A stretch of DNA of 64,000 bases from Streptomyces xanthophaeus (GTDB taxonomy: Bacteria > Actinomycetota > Actinomycetes > Streptomycetales > Streptomycetaceae). The notes below the pieces were generated by a model. The model had not been told where the DNA came from and did not search any database. It saw only the letters and a list, made by a program, of their open reading frames with translations. Positions 1-7,576 of this stretch are shown here, piece by piece. The stretch spans positions 372,001 to 436,000 of the forward strand of contig NZ_CP076543.1 of the NCBI RefSeq assembly GCF_030440515.1, written 5' to 3'. Within the stretch, counting starts at the first letter, position 1, and each line of letters opens with the position of its first letter. The position numbers were made by a program, and so were the translations under genes.

Positions 1-1
1 G

Positions 2-271
2 GTGTGCGAGGGGCGGCCCAGCCACCAGGACACGGCCTACTACACGGTGGCGAGCGGGGCGGGAGTGTTCGCGACCGGCACGATGCGATGGGTGGAGGCC
101 CTGGACGCGACCGGCGACGGCCGCAGCGGACGCAACCACGGTCTGGACGCACGCTCCGGGGCGCTGACCACCCGGGTGACGGAGAACCTCCTGCGGGTGT
201 TCGCGGCGGGTCCGGCCGGCCGGACCCACCCGGCGCAGGACAACGTCAAGGCGGTGTACGGGGGTTCGTGA
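2..271 (+). CDS. N,N-dimethylformamidase large-subunit-like protein, C-terminal fragment
   Basis: The last 89 codons of a gene whose 5' end lies before the window; the frame is open to the left edge and stops with TGA. The stretch GAGVFATGTMRW followed by a conserved HGLDARSGAL segment resembles the C-terminal domain of the N,N-dimethylformamidase beta-subunit family, which is common in Streptomyces as a secreted or cytosolic protein of unknown substrate. No catalytic residues can be judged from this piece. The GTG at position 2 is an internal valine codon, not a start. The family call rests on short-motif recognition only. Confidence 0.45.
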   Translation: MCEGRPSHQDTAYYTVASGAGVFATGTMRWVEALDATGDGRSGRNHGLDARSGALTTRVTENLLRVFAAGPAGRTHPAQDNVKAVYGGS

Positions 272-429
272 GCCGGTGCGGCCGCCGGGCCGGGTGGTGG
301 GGTGCGGGTCGAAGAGGGTGGACTTCGCCCGAAGAGGGTGTTTAGGATCGTGATCACGGCATCGCGTGTCGGTCACCGTCCGGGTGAGGCATGGAGGCGC
401 CGTGACGTGCCTTTCGGAGGCATTCACCC

Positions 430-828
430 ATGTCCGTCCATCTGAACCACACGATCATCCACTCCCGTGACAACCGGGAGTCCGCCACTTTCCTGGCACA
501 CGTCCTCGGCCTGGAGGTCGGGACCGAGTGGGGACCCTTCATCCCCGTGGACACCGCGAACGGCGTCACCCTGGACTTCGCGACCATCCCGGCCGGGTCC
601 ATCACCCCGCAGCACTACGCCTTCCTCCTCTCGGAGGAGGAGTTCGACGCGGCGTTCGAGAAGATCCGGTCGGCACGGGTCCCGTACTTCGCGGACCCGC
701 ACGGCCGCCACCCCGGCGAGATCAACCACAACGACGGGGGCCGCGGGGTGTACTTCACGGACCCGAGCGGCCACGGGATGGAGATCATCACGCGCCCGTA
801 CGGCTACCAGGAGCCGGGCGCCGAGTAG
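430..828 (+). CDS. VOC family (glyoxalase/dioxygenase fold) protein
   Basis: A 132-residue single-domain VOC protein. The N-terminal beta strand with HTIIHSRDN, the central YAFLLSEEEFDAAF segment and the terminal YFTDPSGHGMEII strand are the usual pattern of glyoxalase-I/bleomycin-resistance folds. The metal-binding His near the N-terminus, a central His and the Glu of GMEII are present, so it may bind a divalent metal. The substrate cannot be deduced. The ATG start is supported by GGAGG at 416-420, nine bases upstream. A hairpin at 850-883 follows the stop and separates it from the convergent repeat-protein gene. It is one of four VOC genes in the window. Confidence 0.85.
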   Translation: MSVHLNHTIIHSRDNRESATFLAHVLGLEVGTEWGPFIPVDTANGVTLDFATIPAGSITPQHYAFLLSEEEFDAAFEKIRSARVPYFADPHGRHPGEINHNDGGRGVYFTDPSGHGMEIITRPYGYQEPGAE

Positions 829-849
829 GCCTCGGCCGAGCATGCGCGG

Positions 850-883
850 GGCGGTGGACGAGTACGTCCGCTCATCCACCGCC
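850..883. terminator. Bidirectional terminator-like hairpin
   Basis: A 13-bp stem (850-862 with 871-883) with one mismatch and an 8-base loop lies between two convergent genes. It lacks a U tract, as is usual in Streptomyces. It is well placed to terminate both transcripts. Confidence 0.6.
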
Positions 884-917
884 GCCGCGGGCCCCACAGA
901 CTCGGATCATCACCACT

Positions 918-2432
918 TCATGGCCCTGTGACGGTCATCCGCTCCATGACGGCCACCGGCAGCACCGGGTTCCGGGCGGCGTCCTCCGCCGTCCCCTCGT
1001 CGCCGAGCAGCGCGACGAGGACGGGTACGGGCACCCGTGGATGCCGCGCCGCCATGGCACGTACGCCGCTGTCCGGGTCGTCGAGCATCCGTACCACCGA
1101 GTCCGGCGACAGCCGGGGGTCGGTGGCGGCGCGCAGGCGTACCTCGGCGTCCTCGTCCCCGGCGAACCGTTCCACCAGACCGGGCGTCGAGTCCGGGTCG
1201 TCGAGGGCCAGTTGCCGCAGCCGCGGGTGCGGGTCGTCGGCGTGGCGGAGCAGGTCGCGCCGTGGGAAGTTCGGGTGTCCGTAGGGCCGGTCGGGGGTGG
1301 AGTAGCTCCCGTTCCACCACTGCCACACCTCCAGCAGCATGTCCGCCGGAGCGTCGTCGCACCGCTCTGCGAGGAAGAGCCGGACGACCCGGTCCTCGTC
1401 CCCGGCCAGCCGTTCCACCACGTCCGGCGGCAGCCGCCGGGCCGTCGCGACGCTGCTGCGCAGCAGGAGGTGCGGGGATGCCGCGAGGCGGCGCATGGCC
1501 TCCTCGTCCTCGTGCAGCGCCACCACCCACGCGACCGGCCGCCGCATCGTCCGCGGGTCGATGTCCACCGGTACGGCGGCCCGCCGCTCCTCCGTCAGCT
1601 CAGGACGCGTGGACACGGCAAGGCGTACGTCGTCCTCGGGGTCGGCCGCGAGTACCTCGACCAGGTCGGGGTCGAGGTAGGGGTTGCGGGCCAGGTTCCG
1701 GCGCAGCCAGGGGTCCGCGTCGGCGCACAGCCGCAGGGCGAGCTCCCGTTCCAGCCGGTGGCCCTCGACGAGACGGCCCGCTCCGGGCTCGGCGTCGTAG
1801 AACTCCGCGGTGAGCGGCACCTCCTCGTGCCGGGCGAGCGTGACCGCGGTCCGCACCGCCGGGGCGGGATCCGCGGCCAGCCGGGCCCGGGTCCCTTCGC
1901 CGAGGTCCCGCCAGCCGGCTTCGCACGCGGCGGCCCGTACCTGCGGGAGTGGATCCGCCAGCAGGGCCAGGCGCAGCGGGAGGGGCAGTGCGGGCATCCG
2001 GGCCAGTTCCTCCCGGACCGGACCGAAGGGGTCCGCGGCCAGCGTTCCGTACGCCTCCCGCGTCAGTCCCCGCCCGGCCATGGCCGCGGCCTGGAGCATC
2101 AGCTCGCGCCGGGCACCGCCGGATTCGCCGAGCACCAGCCGTGACCACTGGGCGGCGGTGAGCCCGAGGGATGCGGGTGCTTCGGCGAGCCTGCCGCGGA
2201 CCTGCCGGTCCGGGTGGCCGACCGCGGCGTCGACGACGGCAGGTGACAGGTCGCGCCGCGCCAGGACGTACGGCGCCGTGTCCAGGTCCAGCAGCCGGAT
2301 CCGGATGTGGTCCGGTGCGGCCGCGTTGAAGCTCAGCCCCCTGAACCAGGCCTGCCGGAGCCCTGGCCCGGCTGCCGGCCCCCAGTCCCGGTCCGGCCAC
2401 CGGTCGTCGCCCCGCCGTACGTCTGTCCCCAT
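918..2432 (-). CDS. Leucine-rich-repeat-variant / HEAT-type repeat protein
   Basis: A 504-residue soluble protein built of short helical repeats of about 24 residues. Each carries a DPDxxVR or DEDAEVRLRAAxxP core, for example DDPDSGVRAMAARHP near the C-terminus. This pattern is typical of LRV/HEAT-like repeat proteins that act as binding scaffolds; no enzyme domain is seen. Repeats run from about residue 60 to the end. The reading frame is open further upstream through the tRNA-Trp gene, but that extension has no protein-like composition, so the ATG at 2432 (MGTDVRR) was chosen. It lies downstream of tRNA-Trp on the same strand. Its binding partner is unknown. Confidence 0.75.
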   Translation of the reverse strand: MGTDVRRGDDRWPDRDWGPAAGPGLRQAWFRGLSFNAAAPDHIRIRLLDLDTAPYVLARRDLSPAVVDAAVGHPDRQVRGRLAEAPASLGLTAAQWSRLVLGESGGARRELMLQAAAMAGRGLTREAYGTLAADPFGPVREELARMPALPLPLRLALLADPLPQVRAAACEAGWRDLGEGTRARLAADPAPAVRTAVTLARHEEVPLTAEFYDAEPGAGRLVEGHRLERELALRLCADADPWLRRNLARNPYLDPDLVEVLAADPEDDVRLAVSTRPELTEERRAAVPVDIDPRTMRRPVAWVVALHEDEEAMRRLAASPHLLLRSSVATARRLPPDVVERLAGDEDRVVRLFLAERCDDAPADMLLEVWQWWNGSYSTPDRPYGHPNFPRRDLLRHADDPHPRLRQLALDDPDSTPGLVERFAGDEDAEVRLRAATDPRLSPDSVVRMLDDPDSGVRAMAARHPRVPVPVLVALLGDEGTAEDAARNPVLPVAVMERMTVTGP

Positions 2433-2655
2433 CCGAAAGACGGTAGACGATGTCCGGTGTGCCCGTGCCGCCGAAGAGTTGTCGGTCGCCGCGTCGCCGG
2501 CCACGGCCGTCCTGGACGAACGCCGGCCGGGCAGGCGCGCCTTGTCCGACGCACTCGGCCGACTGTCCGACCGCGGCCGGTCCGGGCGAACGGCGACGCC
2601 CGGCCGGAGATGTACTCCCGGCCGGGCGTTCTCGACAGGCGTGCTGTCGGTGTCG

Positions 2656-2729
2656 CAGGGGCGGCAGGATTCGAACCTGCGGCCTTCGGTTTTGGAGACC
2701 GGCGCTCTGACCAGCTGAGCTACACCCCT
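2656..2729 (-). tRNA. tRNA-Trp (CCA anticodon)
   Basis: A complete cloverleaf can be folded on the minus strand. The acceptor stem AGGGGTG pairs with CGCCCCT. The D arm is GCTC...GAGC. The anticodon loop CTCCAAA gives CCA, and the T arm contains TTCGAAT. The discriminator base is G and no encoded CCA tail is present. The anticodon identifies tryptophan. No integrated element or duplicated 3' tRNA end was seen next to it. Confidence 0.95.
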
Positions 2730-2924
2730 TCGGTGGGACCAACCATGACACGAACGGGCCGGGAGATCCAATCAATTCCCGGCCCGACCGTGTGCGAGTC
2801 CCTCGCCGGAGTGGTTCTGCCGGTGGGCGACCGGCCGATCACCCTCCAGGGGCGGGGCTGACTGTCCGGGGTGGCCGAAGGCCTGCGCCGTTGACCCGGA
2901 ACCGACCCGAGCCGTTGCCCAGGG

Positions 2925-3662
2925 TCAGCGAGGGCTCAGGAGGCAGAACTCGTTGCGCTCCGGATCGGCCAGAATCGTCCAGGAGATCGCGGACTGGTCG
3001 ATACCGGGGTCGGTGGCGCCGAGGGAGCGCAGCCGGGCTTCTTCTGCTTCCACGTCGTCACCGCGGTAGGGGGCGATGTCGAGGTGGACGCGGTTCCACA
3101 CGCTCTTGGTGTCGGGGGTGCGGACGAACTCCAGGTAGGGGCCGACGCCTTTGGCGGAGCGCATGGACGCCTGCTCGTCGGTGACCTCGTGGAGCGTCCA
3201 GTCCATCGCCTCGTCCCAGAACCGGGCCATCGCTCGCGGGTCGGTGCAGTCGACCACCACCGCGGCGATCGGCCCGGTGTCCTGGTAGATCGGACGGGGT
3301 TCCAGGACGCAGAACTCGTTGCCCTCCGGATCGGCCATGACCGTCCAGGGGACGTCGCCCTGACCCACGTCGGCGAGCGTCGCACCCAGATCCTGCAGGC
3401 GCGCGACCAACTCCGCCTGATGGGCGGTCGAGGTGGTGGCCAGATCGAGGTGTACCCGGTTCTTCACCGTTTTGGGTTCCGGGCGGGCGATGATGTCGAT
3501 GCAGACGGCCGCCGGGTCGGGGTAGGTGAAGCCCACCGGTTCGAGGTTCGTGACGCCGGGTCCCTCGCTGTCGATACCCCACCCGAGTGCCTCCGCCCAG
3601 AACCGGCCGAGCGCGGAGTCGTCCTGGGCCTTCATATTGATCTGTACGAGTCTTGTTGCCAT
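2925..3662 (-). CDS. Tandem VOC-domain protein (two glyoxalase-fold domains)
   Basis: A 245-residue protein made of two VOC repeats. Each has the order RVHLD (beta), helix, WTVMADPEGNEFCVL or WTILADPERNEFCLL (closing strand), at about residues 70-130 and 190-245. The duplicated DPE(G/R)NEFC strand is a signature of the Streptomyces group often labelled glyoxalase-like domain proteins. The two halves probably form an intramolecular version of the usual VOC dimer. The canonical metal-binding His is replaced in places, so enzymatic activity is uncertain. The ATG at 3662 begins MATRLVQINMK, the normal first strand. It is convergent with no gene and divergent from the secreted protein at 3817. Confidence 0.8.
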   Translation of the reverse strand: MATRLVQINMKAQDDSALGRFWAEALGWGIDSEGPGVTNLEPVGFTYPDPAAVCIDIIARPEPKTVKNRVHLDLATTSTAHQAELVARLQDLGATLADVGQGDVPWTVMADPEGNEFCVLEPRPIYQDTGPIAAVVVDCTDPRAMARFWDEAMDWTLHEVTDEQASMRSAKGVGPYLEFVRTPDTKSVWNRVHLDIAPYRGDDVEAEEARLRSLGATDPGIDQSAISWTILADPERNEFCLLSPR

Positions 3663-3816
3663 GCCGGAGATCCTAAAAGCCTCCCCGCCTGCCACCGCAG
3701 AATCGCCACATGGGGATGACCTCTTGGGACGGCGCGGCCCGGCCGGTGTGGGTGGCGGGACCGCGAGGTGCGGAGGATCGTGGGTGGTGGGGACCCGTGG
3801 AGCGGGAGGTTCCGTC

Positions 3817-4323
3817 ATGCCCCGAAGCCGACGACCGGGGCGGGTGCGGTTGCGGCGCTCGCTCCTGGCGCTCGCCCTCCTCGCGCCCGCCCTGCTGGGC
3901 GCGGCCCCGGACGGCTCGGGCGAGACGATCTCCCTCACCGGGAACGGGCCGGGCCTGCGGCTCGACGTCACGTTGACGCAGGTGGTGGACCCGGCGAGCC
4001 CCGCGGGACCCGAGTCCACCGGGACCGACCGGCTCGTCGCGACGCGCTTCCGCCTGGAGAACACCGGAACCGCCGTCTACCAGGACTCCCCCGCTCCCGC
4101 CGCGCACCTGCTGGACACCGCCGGGCAGCGGTTCACCGGCGATGACGTCCCCACCACCGCGGGGCCGGCCTTCCCCGAGACCGTCACGCTCGATCCCGGC
4201 GGCACGGCGGAGGGTTTCGTCGCGTTCCGGATCCCGGCGGACGCCGAGCCGGCCGCGGTCCAGTTCGCCCTCGACACCGGCCTCGCCGACGACGTCGGCC
4301 AGTGGAGCCTGCCGCTGCCGTAG
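3817..4323 (+). CDS. Secreted DUF4352-like protein
   Basis: A 168-residue protein with an Arg-rich N-terminus and a hydrophobic stretch (LLALALLAPALLGAAP, about residues 16-31) forming a signal peptide. The mature part is all-beta. VATRFRLENTGTAVY, followed by a closing segment with PGGTAEGFVAFRIP and AVQFALDTG, is the pattern of DUF4352-type immunoglobulin-like extracellular domains. No lipobox Cys is present. The ATG was chosen because GGGAGG lies at 3804-3809. The function of the family is unknown; such domains are often surface exposed. It sits immediately upstream of, but is transcribed separately from, the chitinase. Confidence 0.65.
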   Translation: MPRSRRPGRVRLRRSLLALALLAPALLGAAPDGSGETISLTGNGPGLRLDVTLTQVVDPASPAGPESTGTDRLVATRFRLENTGTAVYQDSPAPAAHLLDTAGQRFTGDDVPTTAGPAFPETVTLDPGGTAEGFVAFRIPADAEPAAVQFALDTGLADDVGQWSLPLP

Positions 4324-4345
4324 CGGGTAAGTTTCGGCCGCCCCC

Positions 4346-4374
4346 TTGACCGCTCTGGTCCAGACCAATAGTTT
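4346..4374 (+). promoter_or_regulatory. Chitinase promoter with DasR-type (dre) operator
   Basis: The palindrome TGGTCCAGACCA (4356-4367) lies in an ACTGGTCTAGACCA-like 16-mer (4354-4369), matching the dre consensus bound by the GntR regulator DasR. It is flanked by TTGACC (4346-4351) and TAGTTT (4369-4374), 17 bases apart, which would serve as -35 and -10. An operator inside the spacer fits repression relieved by glucosamine-phosphate ligands, as known for Streptomyces chi genes. Confidence 0.8.
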
Positions 4375-4431
4375 CCGGCATGCACAGCGCACGCGCACAC
4401 GCCCCGCTCCCCGCATCCGCAAAGGAAGCCC

Positions 4432-5757
4432 ATGCGCCGCAGCATGCTCGGCAGGCTGGCCGTCGCCGCCTGCTCCCTCTCCCTGCTGACCGCCTTCGCG
4501 CCCGCCGCCGCCGCGCAGGCCGACGGCGGCCACGACCGTCCGTACAAGAAGGTCGGCTACTTCACCCAGTGGGGTGTCTACGGACGGGACTTCCAGGTCC
4601 AGGACCTGGAGGCGAACGGCTCCGCCGGCAAGCTCACCCACATCAACTACGCCTTCGGCAACGTCAGTCCCGAGGGCAGGTGCTTCACCGGGAACGTGCC
4701 CGGTGAAGCCGACGCCTGGGCCGACTACGTGCGCCCGCTCGACGCCGCGAACTCCGTCGACGGGGTGGCCGACACCGGCGAGCAGCCCCTCGCCGGCAAC
4801 TTCAACCAGCTGCGCGAGCTCAAGGCCAAGCACCCCGGCCTCAAGGTGCTGATCTCGCTGGGCGGCTGGAGCTGGTCCACGCACTTCTCGGACGCCGCGC
4901 TCACCCCGGCCTCCCGCAAGGCCTTCGTCGAGTCCTGCATCGACCTCTACATCAAGGGCAATCTTCCGCAGGACGGCGCCCGCGGCGGCGCGGGAGCGGC
5001 CGCCGGCGTGTTCGACGGGATCGACCTCGACTGGGAGTGGCCCGGCTCCGCGGGCGACACCGACACGAAGTACCGGCCCGAGGACAAGCAGAACTTCACC
5101 GCGCTCGTCAGGGAGTTCCGCACGCAGCTCGACGCGTACGCGCGGAGCCAGAGGAAGAAGACCCCGTACGAGCTGACCGCTTTCGTCCCGACCGCTCCCG
5201 CCAAGATCGACGCGGGCTTCGACGTCCGCCGGATCATGCGCGACCTCGACTTCGTGACCCTCCAGGGCTACGACTTCCACGTCTCCGGCGAGCCGAGGAC
5301 CGCCCAGCAGTCCGCGCTCCGCGCCCGGGGCGACTTCAGCGTCGACGGCACGGTGGACGCCTGGCTCCGACGGGGCGCGCCCGCGCACAAGCTGGTGATG
5401 GGCATGCCGTTCTACGGACAGGGCTGGACCGGCGTCACCGGTGGCGGGGACGGCATGGGGCAGCCGGCCACGGGCCCGGCACCGGCCACCTGGTCCGCCG
5501 GGTACGAGGACTACAAGGCGCTGAAGAAGCTGGCCGACTCCGGCACCTACACGCTGCACCGGGACCGGCGCGGCGGCCACGCCTGGCTCTTCGACGGCAC
5601 CACCCTGTGGACGTACGACGACCCCCAGGTGCTGCGCGCCAAGACCGGGTACGTCCGCGAACACGGCCTCGGCGGCGCGATGTTCTGGTCGCTCGACGCG
5701 GACACCGCGGACGGCGTGCTGATGACGGCCGTCGACCGGGGCCTGCGCGGCCGCTGA
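4432..5757 (+). CDS. Secreted GH18 chitinase
   Basis: A 441-residue endochitinase. A signal peptide (residues 1-30, cleaved after AAAAQA) leads directly into the GH18 TIM barrel; there is no carbohydrate-binding or FnIII module. The SLGGWSWS motif (142-149) and the catalytic DGIDLDWEWP motif (D195, D198, D200, proton donor E202) are intact, as is the GYDFH strand. This implies retaining, substrate-assisted hydrolysis of chitin in the medium. The start is the ATG just after an AAAGGA ribosome site. Expression should follow DasR control through the operator at 4346-4374. A 13-bp hairpin at 5796-5833 closes the transcript. Confidence 0.93.
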   Translation: MRRSMLGRLAVAACSLSLLTAFAPAAAAQADGGHDRPYKKVGYFTQWGVYGRDFQVQDLEANGSAGKLTHINYAFGNVSPEGRCFTGNVPGEADAWADYVRPLDAANSVDGVADTGEQPLAGNFNQLRELKAKHPGLKVLISLGGWSWSTHFSDAALTPASRKAFVESCIDLYIKGNLPQDGARGGAGAAAGVFDGIDLDWEWPGSAGDTDTKYRPEDKQNFTALVREFRTQLDAYARSQRKKTPYELTAFVPTAPAKIDAGFDVRRIMRDLDFVTLQGYDFHVSGEPRTAQQSALRARGDFSVDGTVDAWLRRGAPAHKLVMGMPFYGQGWTGVTGGGDGMGQPATGPAPATWSAGYEDYKALKKLADSGTYTLHRDRRGGHAWLFDGTTLWTYDDPQVLRAKTGYVREHGLGGAMFWSLDADTADGVLMTAVDRGLRGR

Positions 5758-5795
5758 CCGGGAGCCCCGACACCGCCCGTCCACCCACCGACCGG

Positions 5796-5833
5796 CGCCG
5801 CCGGGCCGCGGAAAATCATCCGGCCCGGCGGCG
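5796..5833 (+). terminator. Terminator hairpin after chitinase
   Basis: A perfect 13-bp inverted repeat (5796-5808 with 5821-5833) with a 12-base A/T-rich loop lies 38 bases after the chitinase stop and before the serpin start. Confidence 0.75.
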
Positions 5834-5856
5834 TCCTTCCACATACGCTCCCCCGC

Positions 5857-7053
5857 ATGAGGAACTCGACGGTACGGGCGGTCAATCGGCTGACGACGCG
5901 CTGGGCGGCAGCCGCGCAGGCCCCGGGCGGGAACACGGGCACGGTGTTCACCGCGGCCGGCCTCTGGCCGCTGCTCGCCCTGCTCGCGGACGGCTCGGGC
6001 GGCCCGGCCCGCGCCGAACTGGCGCAGGCCCTGGGCATACCCGCCGAGGCCGCGGGCCGGGCCGCCCGGGACCTGCTGGCCGCGCTGGCCGGCGTACGGG
6101 GTCTTCGGGCGGCGACCGGCCTGTGGACCGATGCCCGGCTCCCACTGGAGGAGGACTGGTCGGCGAAGCTCCCGGCCGGTGCCCGGGGGACGCTGACCGG
6201 GGACCCGGACGCCGATGCCAAGGCGCTCGACGCGTGGGCGTCGGACCGGACGGACGGACTGATCGGGCGCATGCCGGTGGTCCTGGACGAGAGCACCCTG
6301 ATGGTCCTCGCCTCCGCGCTCGCGCTGCGGCTGCGGTGGATCCAGCCGTTCGACGAGTGGGAAGGGGAGCCGCGCACCGGCCCCTGGGCCGGGCGCCGCG
6401 TGCGCACGCTGTACCGCAGCACCTCGCTGCTCGACCGGGTCCGGGTGGCGCACGGCCCCTCCGGTGCGGTCACCCTGTTGGAGGTCGTCGGGGCGGCAGG
6501 CGTCGACGTCCACCTCGTGCTGGGCGAGCCCGAAGCGCCGGCCGGTGGCACGCTCACGACCGGGATCGCCGCCGTCACCAGGGCCCTCCCCGCCACGGGA
6601 GCGAGCCTGCTCCCCGACGGGCGCCCCGGTCCGGGACTGGCGGTCGGCACGGTGGCCGCCCACTCCCCCGAACCCCGGCTGGACATCGAGACGGTGGCCT
6701 TCGAAGTGCGGTCGGAGCACGACCTCCTGGACCACGCCCGGCTGTTCGGGCTGGAGACCGCCACCGACACGGAGCGCGGCCACTTCCCCGGCGTCAGCGC
6801 CCAGCCGCTGGCCGTCACTTCGGCACGGCAGTCCGCACTGGCCCGGTTCGACGCCGAGGGCTTCGAGGCCGCCGCCGTCACCGCCTTCGGCGTGGCGGCC
6901 GGCTGCGCGGCGCCGGCGCGGCCCAGGTACAGGGCCCGCCGGGCCGAGGTGCACTTCGACAGGCCGTTCGGGTTCCTGGCCGTCCACCGGACCTCGCGGC
7001 TGGTGCTGGCGGCCGGCTGGGTCACCGAGCCCGACGTTCCCCAGGTGTGTTGA
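5857..7053 (+). CDS. Serpin-family protein
   Basis: A 398-residue protein with the serpin fold. It has an N-terminal helical part with TVFTAAGLWPLLALLADGS, the breach-strand region and a C-terminal HFDRPFGFLAVHRTSRLVLAAGWVTEP, which matches the conserved strand s4B/s5B serpin signature. A hinge-like segment EGFEAAAVTA (334-343) precedes a reactive loop with Gly/Cys/Ala around P1. No signal peptide is seen, so it is probably cytoplasmic. P14 is Phe336 where inhibitory serpins have Thr or Ser, so inhibition by loop insertion is doubtful. The ATG follows closely after the chitinase terminator. Prokaryotic serpins guard against self- or predator proteases; the target here is unknown. Confidence 0.82.
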   Translation: MRNSTVRAVNRLTTRWAAAAQAPGGNTGTVFTAAGLWPLLALLADGSGGPARAELAQALGIPAEAAGRAARDLLAALAGVRGLRAATGLWTDARLPLEEDWSAKLPAGARGTLTGDPDADAKALDAWASDRTDGLIGRMPVVLDESTLMVLASALALRLRWIQPFDEWEGEPRTGPWAGRRVRTLYRSTSLLDRVRVAHGPSGAVTLLEVVGAAGVDVHLVLGEPEAPAGGTLTTGIAAVTRALPATGASLLPDGRPGPGLAVGTVAAHSPEPRLDIETVAFEVRSEHDLLDHARLFGLETATDTERGHFPGVSAQPLAVTSARQSALARFDAEGFEAAAVTAFGVAAGCAAPARPRYRARRAEVHFDRPFGFLAVHRTSRLVLAAGWVTEPDVPQVC

Positions 7054-7084
7054 GGGCTCCCGCGTGAGCGGCTGTGCCGTGGCG

Positions 7085-7483
7085 TCAGCGTGCGAACTTT
7101 TCCATGGCCGCCGGGGTGACGGGGGTGAAGAAGTTGACGAGGTTGCCGTCGGGGTCGCGGAACAGCAGCGACCGGTTGCCCCAGGGCATCGTGGTGGGCT
7201 CGGTGACGAAGTCGGTGACGAAGCCGGTCAGGTTCTCGTGAACGCGGTCCACGTCGTCGACGAGGAACTCGGTGATCACGCTGTGGTTGTCCGCCGGCCG
7301 GGCAGAGTCCGGGGCGAACAGCGGGACGGTGCGGGTGCCGGCGATCGCGAGGGTGGCGCCCGCGGTCCGGAGTTCGGCGAAGTCCTCGGTCGCCCACGTC
7401 GCCCGCGCCCCTGTGGCTCGCTCGTAGAAGCCGACGAGGCGCGCGACGTCGCTGGTGATGATGCGGATCGAGACGAAGTCCAT
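7085..7483 (-). CDS. VOC family protein
   Basis: A 132-residue VOC protein. It begins with SIRIITSDVARLVGFYERATG, the first beta-alpha unit typical of glyoxalase-like proteins, and ends with SLLFRDPDGNLVNFFTP, the closing strand. Conserved metal-site residues are partly replaced. The ATG at 7483 is preceded by an AGGAGA ribosome site. It is divergent from the WYL regulator at 7577, with a 93-bp shared region that contains a palindrome, so the regulator probably controls it. It may bind or detoxify a small molecule; the substrate is unknown. Confidence 0.85.
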   Translation of the reverse strand: MDFVSIRIITSDVARLVGFYERATGARATWATEDFAELRTAGATLAIAGTRTVPLFAPDSARPADNHSVITEFLVDDVDRVHENLTGFVTDFVTEPTTMPWGNRSLLFRDPDGNLVNFFTPVTPAAMEKFAR

Positions 7484-7537
7484 GGGAATCTCCTTGGCTG
7501 TGCTGGAGGCGTACTCGTCGCAGGCTAGGAGAAATAG

Positions 7538-7554
7538 AGGACAGAATCGGTCCT
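7538..7554. promoter_or_regulatory. Candidate operator between VOC gene and WYL regulator
   Basis: The imperfect palindrome AGGAC-agaatcg-GTCCT lies in the 93-bp divergent region, 22 bp before the regulator start. The position suits autoregulation and control of the VOC gene. This is inference from position and symmetry. Confidence 0.35.
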
Positions 7555-7576
7555 GTATTCGCGTTAGGCTGCCAAC

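Noticed and set aside
2656..2729. tRNA-Trp as an attachment site of an integrated element
   Set aside because: No integrase, no duplicated tRNA end and no plasmid-type genes nearby.
2433..2771. In-frame extension of the repeat-protein gene through tRNA-Trp
   Set aside because: The extra 113 residues are the translation of the tRNA and flanking DNA, without protein-like composition; the ATG at 2432 starts the repeat domain.
5037..7067. A 676-codon plus-strand frame over the chitinase and serpin genes
   Set aside because: It is out of frame with both real genes and Arg/Pro/Gly-rich, as expected for a shadow frame in high-GC DNA.
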